Notes under the pieces: model-generated
Seen by the model: only the letters and a program-made list of their open reading frames with translations
Database searches by the model: none
Told to the model about the DNA's origin: nothing
Shown here: positions 56,613 to 64,000 of the stretch, in pieces
How positions within the stretch are numbered: the first letter of the stretch is position 1
Layout: the number at the start of each line of letters is the position of its first letter
Assembly (NCBI RefSeq): GCF_023283885.1
Contig: NZ_JAKILA010000008.1
Location: forward strand, 103,390 to 167,389
Source: Shewanella basaltis
Lineage (GTDB): Bacteria > Pseudomonadota > Gammaproteobacteria > Enterobacterales > Shewanellaceae
DNA: 64,000 nt
Direction of reading: 5' to 3'
Position numbers and translations under genes: made by a program

Positions 56613-59252
56613 ATGGGTAAATCGCTAGTTATTGTCGAATCGCCGGCCAAAGCCAAGACAATTAATAAATATCTTGGTAAAGATTTCATCGTGAAGTCGA
56701 GTGTAGGTCACATCCGTGATTTACCGACTTCGTCAACATCTGACGGAACAGCTGCGACGAAAACCGCTGCAGAAGTCAAAAAAATGTCTCCTGAAGAAAA
56801 AGCGAAATATAAGCTTATCAGGGATAAACAAGCACTTGTGGCGCGTATGGGCGTCAATCCAGATAAAGGCTGGGCTGCAAAATACCAGATTTTACCGGGT
56901 AAAGAGAAAGTGGTTAAAGAGCTCAAAGCTTTAGCTGAGTCTGCCGACCAAATCTATCTCGCAACCGATTTGGACCGTGAAGGGGAAGCCATTGCCTGGC
57001 ATTTACAGGAAATTATTGGTGGCGACGCTTCACGGTATCAACGTGTGGTATTTAACGAAATTACCAAAACAGCTATTCAAGATGCATTTAGCAAACCATC
57101 GGTACTTGATACCAACATGGTCAATGCTCAACAGGCGCGCCGCTTTTTAGACCGTGTAGTGGGCTTTATGGTGTCGCCATTGCTGTGGAAAAAGGTTGCT
57201 CGTGGCTTGTCTGCTGGGCGAGTACAATCGGTGGCAGTGAGGTTAGTGGTTGAGCGTGAAAGTGAAATTAAAGCGTTTGTTCCTGAAGAGTTTTGGGATA
57301 TTCATGCCGATTTAAATACTGCCAACGCTGAAGGTTTAAAAATGCAGGTGATGAAATATCAATCTGCTGCGTTTGAACCAATAAATGAAGCGCAAGCTCA
57401 AGTGGCGGTTGAGGCGTTACGCAATGAAACCTTTGTGGTGTCTGCGCGTGAAGATAAAGCTACATCAAGTAAACCTTCTGCACCATTTATTACCTCAACA
57501 TTGCAACAAGCTGCCAGCACTCGTTTAGGGTTTGGCGTGAAGAAAACCATGATGATGGCGCAACGTTTGTATGAGGCTGGTCATATTACCTATATGCGAA
57601 CTGACTCAACAAACTTAAGCCAAGAAGCCGTTGAAAATGTGCGTAACATGATTGGTTCTGAATTTGGCGCTAAATACTTGCCAGCAGATCCTATCCGTTA
57701 TGGTAGTAAAGAGGGGGCGCAAGAGGCTCACGAAGCGATTAGACCGTCAAACGTTGCTGTTCAGTCTGCATCTTTGACCGACATGGAGCGTGATGCTCAG
57801 CGTTTGTATGAGCTGATTTGGCGTCAATTTGTGGCCTGTCAAATGACACCTGCACAATATGATGCGACTCGTTTAACGGTTACTGCTGGCGATTATGAAT
57901 TAAAAGCCAGTGGCCGTACGTTGCGTTTTGATGGTTGGACGCGCGTTCAGCCACCAATGGGTAAGAAAAACGATGAAGACAATACGTTGCCTGTGGTTGA
58001 AAAGGGTGACAAGCTTACACTCGATAAACTACTGCCAAAGCAACACTTTACCAAACCGCCAGCGCGTTACAGCGAAGCATCATTAGTTAAAGAGCTTGAA
58101 AAACGCGGTATTGGACGTCCATCAACTTACGCCACAATTATTTCAACCATTCAAGACCGTGGTTACGTGAGAGTGGATAACCGTCGCTTTTTTGCCGAAA
58201 AAATGGGCGAGATTGTTAGCGAACGATTAGTTGATAGTTTTAAAGATTTAATGAGTTATGACTTTACTGCCAGCATGGAGCAAACATTAGATGATGTTGC
58301 TCAAGGCAAGTTGGATTGGAAAAAAGTCCTCGACGGGTTTTACGGTGACTTTACCAAACAACTCTTATTGGCTGAATTAGAGCCGAGCGAAGGCGGTATG
58401 CGCCCAAATGAGATGGTGCTAACTGAAGACATAACGTGTCCAACTTGTGGCCGCCCAATGGGGATCCGTACCGGTTCAACAGGGGTGTTTTTGGGTTGTT
58501 CTGGTTATGCACTACCACCTAAAGAGCGTTGTAAAACCACGCTTAACTTAACCCCTGGTGAAGAAGCGGTTAGCGATAACGAAGATGCAGAAACCGATGC
58601 ATTACGCGCTAAACATCGTTGTGGCAAGTGTGGTACGGCAATGGACAGTTACCTTATTGACGAATCACGTAAACTGCATGTGTGCGGTAATAACCCATCA
58701 TGTGACGGTTACGAAGTCGAAGCGGGCCAGTTTAAGATTAAAGGCTATGAAGGCCCCATCATTGAGTGCGATCGTTGTGGCAATGACATGGAACTTAAAA
58801 ATGGCCGTTTTGGTAAGTATTTTGGTTGCACTAATACTGAGTGCAAGAATACCCGCAAACTGCTTAAAAACGGTGAAGCTGCGCCACCAAAAGAAGATCC
58901 GATTTACCTGCCAGAGTTAAAATGTACTAAGTCTGATGCCCATTTTGTTTTAAGAGATGGTGCAGCGGGGATCTTTTTAGCGGCGAGCACTTTCCCTAAG
59001 TCACGAGAAACTCGAGCACCACTAGTGGAAGAGCTGGTTAAATATCGTGAACTGTTATGGCCTAAATATGCCTATCTTGCTGATGCGCCAGTTGAAGATG
59101 ACGAAGGCAATAAAGCGGCAGTTAAGTTCAGTCGTAAAACAAAAGAGCAATACGTTGCGACCGAAGTTGATGGTAAAGCAACAGGTTGGTCAGCTAAGTT
59201 TGTTAACGGAAAATGGGTTAGCGAATCAGCTAAGAAAAAAGCTAAGAAGTAA
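56613..59252 (+). CDS. topA: DNA topoisomerase I
   Basis: A 879-residue type IA topoisomerase that relaxes negative supercoils. The Toprim domain starts [20 protein letters not shown] and includes [16 protein letters not shown] with the metal-binding acids. The active-site Tyr327 lies in [14 protein letters not shown], and AHEAIRPSN and [20 protein letters not shown] follow. The C-terminus has three zinc-ribbon units ([29 protein letters not shown]) and a basic tail. The start at 56613 (MGKSLVIVE) is standard; the frame is open upstream from 56565 but those residues are not family-like. A terminator closes it. Confidence 0.97.
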   Translation: MGKSLVIVESPAKAKTINKYLGKDFIVKSSVGHIRDLPTSSTSDGTAATKTAAEVKKMSPEEKAKYKLIRDKQALVARMGVNPDKGWAAKYQILPGKEKVVKELKALAESADQIYLATDLDREGEAIAWHLQEIIGGDASRYQRVVFNEITKTAIQDAFSKPSVLDTNMVNAQQARRFLDRVVGFMVSPLLWKKVARGLSAGRVQSVAVRLVVERESEIKAFVPEEFWDIHADLNTANAEGLKMQVMKYQSAAFEPINEAQAQVAVEALRNETFVVSAREDKATSSKPSAPFITSTLQQAASTRLGFGVKKTMMMAQRLYEAGHITYMRTDSTNLSQEAVENVRNMIGSEFGAKYLPADPIRYGSKEGAQEAHEAIRPSNVAVQSASLTDMERDAQRLYELIWRQFVACQMTPAQYDATRLTVTAGDYELKASGRTLRFDGWTRVQPPMGKKNDEDNTLPVVEKGDKLTLDKLLPKQHFTKPPARYSEASLVKELEKRGIGRPSTYATIISTIQDRGYVRVDNRRFFAEKMGEIVSERLVDSFKDLMSYDFTASMEQTLDDVAQGKLDWKKVLDGFYGDFTKQLLLAELEPSEGGMRPNEMVLTEDITCPTCGRPMGIRTGSTGVFLGCSGYALPPKERCKTTLNLTPGEEAVSDNEDAETDALRAKHRCGKCGTAMDSYLIDESRKLHVCGNNPSCDGYEVEAGQFKIKGYEGPIIECDRCGNDMELKNGRFGKYFGCTNTECKNTRKLLKNGEAAPPKEDPIYLPELKCTKSDAHFVLRDGAAGIFLAASTFPKSRETRAPLVEELVKYRELLWPKYAYLADAPVEDDEGNKAAVKFSRKTKEQYVATEVDGKATGWSAKFVNGKWVSESAKKKAKK

Positions 59253-59271
59253 TATTAACACTTAAAAAGAT

Positions 59272-59299
59272 AGCGTTACCTTCGGGTAGCGCTTTTTTT
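59272..59299 (+). terminator. Terminator of topA
   Basis: A stem AGCGTTACC / GGTAGCGCT with a TTCG tetraloop and a run of T. It lies about 20 bases after the stop. Confidence 0.92.
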
Positions 59300-59319
59300 A
59301 TGCTTGTCATTTTGCCAAC

Positions 59320-60579
59320 TCACTCACAACGAATAATTGGAATATGACGCCAGTCGGTGGTGTATTGCGGGCTTAAAAAGTTTCTGTGCATGGCCCATTT
59401 TTGCTGTGTGCCTTGAGCGCCTAAATATAGCGTGTCGCGACCATAACGGTGATTGATGTTATCGAGCACCTGCATCAATTGTGGTTTGGCTTTGCTGACA
59501 TTAAATAAGTCGAGCTGTTGATGTTGACTGTTTATAAGGTCGAGCAGACCTACGCCTACTTTATAGTAATGCACACCAGGGCGATAAAGCTTATGTATAA
59601 CTGAAGATGCAGCATGGCTCATTTCAGCGCTGCAATTGGTTGCACAGGTAAAGTTTACGTTAACTTTAAAGCTTTGCGGGTAACTATCGTGAGGTGAATT
59701 ATGGGCAAATAACATCATCACTTTACACAATGAGTTTTGCTTTCGAGCTTTGGCTGCGGCAATCGAAATATGCATGCATAACGCTTGGTGTAAGCCGTTA
59801 ATATCGGTAATTCGCTCGCCGACGCTACGGGTTGAGAATATTTGTTGCTTATCAACCTTTACATTATCCCATTGCTTACACTCTATCCCGTTGAGCTCAC
59901 GAATTGTGCGTTCTATTTCAACATTAAATTGTTTATGCATCATACTTGGTGAGGCATTTGCTAGTGCCCAAGCTGTATGAATATTCATCGCAGTTAATTT
60001 TGCAGCCGTTTTTCGGCCAATCCCCCATATATCGCCAACAGTCAGTGCACTTAATGTTGCTCGGCGAGCTTGTTCATTATTTATGATGCAGATCCCTTTA
60101 GAGGAGGGCGTTAATTTAGCGGCTTTATTGGCGACTTTAGCTAGTGTGAGTGTTGGCCCAATGCCTACGCAAACAGGTAGACGTGTGTATTGCCAAACAG
60201 TTTGTCTTATCCGTTTGGCATGAGTGGCTAGGCAGGGTATCGCCTGCTGGCAATGTTTAAATGACAAAAAGGACTCGTCAATGCTATAGATATGCTGCTC
60301 TGGCGCAAATTGACCAATCACCTGCATCATCTTACTCGACAAGTCCGCGTATAATTCATAGTTACTCGATAATACGATGACATTATGGTGCCGACATTTT
60401 TCGGCAATTTGAAAGTAAGGCTGAAATTTAGGCACCCCTAAATTTGTGGCAAGGCGATTGGCTGCAACAATACAACCATCATTGTTAGATAATACTACCA
60501 TTGGTCGATTGCGCCACTCTGGGCGAAAGACTTGCTCAGCACTGCAATAAAATGAAGTGGCATCGACTAACGCGAACAT
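59320..60579 (-). CDS. umuC: DNA polymerase V catalytic subunit
   Basis: A 419-residue Y-family translesion polymerase. The palm acidic residues are in MFALVDATSFYCSAE (Asp6) and YSIDESFLSF; the VVLSNNDGCIVAANRLA and FSSNYELYADLS-like stretches are present. The HhH and little-finger regions follow (GDIWGIGRKTAAKL), with the C-terminal UmuC extension (DUF4113-like, INHRYGRDTLYLGAQG). It is error-prone and works with UmuD'. It overlaps umuD by 13 bases and ends convergent with topA. Confidence 0.94.
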   Translation of the reverse strand: MFALVDATSFYCSAEQVFRPEWRNRPMVVLSNNDGCIVAANRLATNLGVPKFQPYFQIAEKCRHHNVIVLSSNYELYADLSSKMMQVIGQFAPEQHIYSIDESFLSFKHCQQAIPCLATHAKRIRQTVWQYTRLPVCVGIGPTLTLAKVANKAAKLTPSSKGICIINNEQARRATLSALTVGDIWGIGRKTAAKLTAMNIHTAWALANASPSMMHKQFNVEIERTIRELNGIECKQWDNVKVDKQQIFSTRSVGERITDINGLHQALCMHISIAAAKARKQNSLCKVMMLFAHNSPHDSYPQSFKVNVNFTCATNCSAEMSHAASSVIHKLYRPGVHYYKVGVGLLDLINSQHQQLDLFNVSKAKPQLMQVLDNINHRYGRDTLYLGAQGTQQKWAMHRNFLSPQYTTDWRHIPIIRCE

Positions 60580-60974
60580 AAATTAATCGCCTCATCGTGG
60601 CAGCGTATTGAATACGTCACAACACCTTCAATGCTGAAGTCATCATACTGATTAATGACAACATCGGGATATTCATTGTTTGAGGAGAGTAACAATCTTC
60701 TTTTAAGATCGATCATTTTACAGACAAATTCACCATTAAGATTGGCAACTATCACTTGGCCATTTTTAATGGTAGCGCTACGGTCAACAATCACTAGGTC
60801 GCCGTCAAAAATACCAATGCCAGTCATTGAGTCGCCTTTGACTTTACCAATAAAGGTCGCGCTTGGATGAGTGACTAATAGTTCATCTAGGCTTAATGGC
60901 CGCTGTTGGTACTCTGCCGCTGGTGACTCAAAACCGTTAATGCCGCCAGCAATGTATATTGGGATCACTTTCAT
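60567..60974 (-). CDS. umuD: DNA polymerase V accessory subunit, LexA-like self-cleaving protein
   Basis: A 135-residue protein with the S24 peptidase fold. The catalytic Ser49 is in VKGDSMTG and Lys86 in GEFVCKM, 37 residues apart as in E. coli UmuD (60 and 97). By that alignment the scissile bond, Cys24-Gly25 in E. coli, falls at Asn13-Gly14 in GINGFESPAAEY. The N-terminal arm is 11 residues shorter. It is the first gene of the umuDC operon and is controlled by a perfect SOS box 28 bases upstream. Confidence 0.92.
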   Translation of the reverse strand: MKVIPIYIAGGINGFESPAAEYQQRPLSLDELLVTHPSATFIGKVKGDSMTGIGIFDGDLVIVDRSATIKNGQVIVANLNGEFVCKMIDLKRRLLLSSNNEYPDVVINQYDDFSIEGVVTYSIRCHDEAINLCSR

Positions 60975-61002
60975 ATCTGCACCAAGATATCACGCTAAAA
61001 CA

Positions 61003-61018
61003 CTGTATAAATAAACAG
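61003..61018 (-). promoter_or_regulatory. LexA (SOS) box of umuDC
   Basis: CTGTATAAATAAACAG matches CTGT-N8-ACAG exactly with an AT-rich centre. It lies 28 bases before the umuD start. Confidence 0.95.
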
Positions 61019-61124
61019 TATTTTAGCAGCAAAATAGAAATCTTCAAATAATCATTATGACAATGTGTCATCGGTGGCCAGGTTGTGCTATTGCGGGCTA
61101 TTCAGTGATGATCTTTAGTGTTGT

Positions 61125-61222
61125 TGCTATTTGAAAAGAACAAGTAGGGCGACATAGCGCAGCCTTAATCAAAAAACGTTGGACGTATTTTGAGTGGATA
61201 CTTATTCATGCGGGTTGGTATT
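61125..61222 (+). mobile_element. Decayed family B fragment
   Basis: The stretch from TGCTATTTGAAAAGAACAA to CATGCGGGTTGGTAT follows the right half of the family B element, including AGCCTTAATCAAAAAACG and the right end, with many changes. It is an old remnant. Confidence 0.65.
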
Positions 61223-61250
61223 CATGAACAAGAACGGGATAAAAAGGCAC

Positions 61251-61272
61251 AAAAAAGCCTCTTTACGAGGCT
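61251..61272 (-). terminator. Terminator of the membrane/coiled-coil protein gene
   Basis: On the minus strand a stem AGCCTC / GAGGCT (loop GTAAA) is followed by six T. It lies 33 bases after the stop. Confidence 0.88.
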
Positions 61273-61305
61273 AATTTGATTGCGATAATGTCGGTTTGAT
61301 CATGT

Positions 61306-62085
61306 TTACCATTTCTTTTTAGGTTGAAATAGCATATCAATATCGTCACCTTCTTTTTTAGGTTTAGGTGCACTAGGCTCGGTACTACGTTGTGCGCCCA
61401 TGATTTCATCGAGCAGTTGTTTTGCTTCATCTACTTTACGTGCAATAAACGGATCATTGGGGGTTTGAGCCTTAATGGTATGCAATGTATTTAACGCTTT
61501 AGTCACCATTTGTTTGCTTGAACCATACTGTTTCATAAAGCAGGCGGCACGAGCACGGCTGATCATTGATTCAACATTGATGCGTAATTGTAAGTTATCA
61601 ATACGCATTTCTTCTTCTGCAAATACGGTAGGATCAACTTTTCCCTTATTATGCTCAGCTCGTAAAATGGCTTTTAGCTTTTTTAGGGTTTTTACCAATT
61701 CAAGCACTTGCTTGTCGTTATCGGGCAAGCGAAAATTTTCAATGGCGGGCACTTGGCTGGGTGAATTAGATACTGTGGTAACTTGTGCTTTAATATCAGC
61801 TAGGCGACGCTCATAATCAGATTTTAGTTGCCCTGATGCATGTGCGATTGATTGTTCTAATGCATCTTGAATGCGGCGGTACAATACAAGCATTATGTGG
61901 CTAGAGCATGGCGCCATACCTGTATTAGACAGTACGCCATCGGTTTCATCGATAATGGCCCGCTGACGAGAAACTTCTACACGGCGCTCAGCTTCTGCGC
62001 GCTCTTTTTGTTGTTGGACGATACTAAAACCGATAATCAGTAATAGTAGGGCGCCGATCAGGATTAATACCAAAATTAAGGACAT
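61306..62085 (-). CDS. Membrane-anchored coiled-coil protein of unknown function
   Basis: A 259-residue protein with one N-terminal helix (LILVLILIGALLLLIIGFSIV, about residues 3-23) and a long charged helical region (QQQKERAEAERRVEVSRQRA and further heptads to about 235). It ends in a Lys/Pro-rich tail (KPKKEGDDIDMLFQPKKKW). It has two cysteines (near 60 and 187). I do not recognise the family; the ILRAEHNKGKVDP and LNTLHTIKAQTPNDPF stretches could be used to find relatives. It stands alone between umuDC and cysB. Confidence 0.7.
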   Translation of the reverse strand: MSLILVLILIGALLLLIIGFSIVQQQKERAEAERRVEVSRQRAIIDETDGVLSNTGMAPCSSHIMLVLYRRIQDALEQSIAHASGQLKSDYERRLADIKAQVTTVSNSPSQVPAIENFRLPDNDKQVLELVKTLKKLKAILRAEHNKGKVDPTVFAEEEMRIDNLQLRINVESMISRARAACFMKQYGSSKQMVTKALNTLHTIKAQTPNDPFIARKVDEAKQLLDEIMGAQRSTEPSAPKPKKEGDDIDMLFQPKKKW

Positions 62086-63446
<1,361 letters not shown>

Positions 63447-63448
63447 TT

Positions 63449-63696
63449 ATACCATTGCACGTGAGTAAGTGATCTCTTTGCGAGAATTTAAAAGGGCTTA
63501 AATAAGTCGAATGACTGAGTGAATAGTGATTCTCTTTCGACGTCATGCAACGCAGTGTAAGCCCTTTTAACACTTGCCATAAAGGAATGCCCCAGCCGCT
63601 TTTTGCTTTACGTTCTCGCTATTTGAAAGGGAACAACCATGACGACATCGCGACGCCTTAATCAAACACCGCTGGACGCATTCACAGTGGCTACTT
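63449..63696 (+). mobile_element. Family B copy 2, right end missing
   Basis: It starts two bases after the cysB stop with ATACCATTGCAC and follows the complete copy at 47645-47908 closely. The 19-base motif is at 63625-63643 with one change. It ends at CAGTGGCTACTT where a family C element begins, so about 18 bases of its right end are missing. Confidence 0.85.
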
Positions 63697-63892
63697 AACC
63701 TGAGCTCGGGATAAGGGATGAACTTATACTATTTAAAATTAACAGGTTACCCATTCTCACTTTCAAACTTGTCATTTGTTCTGCTAACAAGGCGAATTGA
63801 CGCGTCAATAGCTAGCCTATTGTAAGTCGATTCAACGCAGTGAACAGGGCAAAGGACTGTTTGAAAGGCATTTATTATCCCGAGCTCAGGTT
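63697..63892 (-). mobile_element. Non-coding inverted-repeat element, family C copy 3 (MITE-like)
   Basis: Again exactly 196 bases with 18-base inverted ends, in the opposite orientation to copies 1 and 2. It lies between two family B elements. Left flank TACTT and right flank ATACC do not match, so no target duplication is visible. Confidence 0.93.
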
Positions 63893-64000
63893 ATACCATT
63901 CCGCGTTAGCAAGTGATCTCTCAGCGAGAATTTAAAAGGGCTTAAACAAGGCGAATGACTGAATGAATAGTTATTCTCTTTCGAAGTCATGCAACGCAGT
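63893..64000 (+). mobile_element. Family B copy 3, cut by the window end
   Basis: The first base after family C copy 3 is the first base of a family B end, ATACCATTCCGCG. The sequence then follows the family B left half to the end of the window. Confidence 0.85.

Overview
The window is a chromosomal stretch of a gammaproteobacterium, most likely a marine Shewanella. Supporting signs are a napABC tail, divergent yejK / yejM-yejL genes, a recC-recB-recD operon, an isolated astB next to topA, a PhoPQ-like pair, CysB, many c-di-GMP signalling genes, AT-leaning codon use and several families of short non-coding mobile repeats. This assignment rests on gene content and protein resemblance, not on a database search. 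No prophage, integrase, CRISPR array, plasmid gene or transposase gene was seen.

Layout. 1-1.3 kb: the end of napA, then napB and napC (periplasmic nitrate reduction), closed by a strong terminator. 1.4-2.4 kb: a D-Ala-D-Ala ligase. 3-7.1 kb: a Fur-controlled iron unit, with a TonB-dependent siderophore receptor divergent from a PepSY membrane protein and an unrecognised 157-residue partner. 7.1-8.4 kb: a YkgJ-type cysteine-cluster protein and a small exported protein. 8.5-18 kb: recC-recB-recD in one overlapping operon. 18.1-22.2 kb: a MoxR / DUF58 / transglutaminase operon. 22.3-25.9 kb: soluble lytic transglycosylase and RmuC. 26.1-28.8 kb: msrPQ (repair of oxidised periplasmic methionine) plus a small membrane protein, bracketed by two inverted copies of one repeat family. 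28.8-31 kb: a BenE transporter divergent from an XRE-cupin regulator, then a DUF6435 protein. 31.1-35.4 kb: an MHYT-PAS hybrid kinase paired with a REC-HD-GYP response regulator.

35.8-42.2 kb: an exported esterase, a tRNA-Pro, yejM, yejL, yejK and a CorA-type channel. 42.5-49.3 kb: a second HD-GYP protein, a 2OG-Fe(II) oxygenase, a PhoPQ-like system, a LysE exporter and a dicarboxylate/amino-acid symporter. 49.5-54.7 kb: a 1737-residue Ig-repeat lipoprotein. 54.9-64 kb: astB, topA, an SOS-controlled umuDC operon with a perfect LexA box, a membrane/coiled-coil protein and cysB.

The most unusual layer is between the genes. At least five families of short inverted-repeat elements (called A to E here) account for 14 copies or fragments. 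Family C is exactly 196 bases in all three copies. One C copy sits, with a 5-base target duplication, in the stop codons of two convergent genes. Another lies between two family-B elements at the right edge. Families B and D, whose ends differ, share a 19-base internal motif. Other points are a tandemly duplicated three-domain block in the giant lipoprotein, a 7-base tandem repeat at the end of astB, and a UmuD whose self-cleavage site is Asn-Gly.
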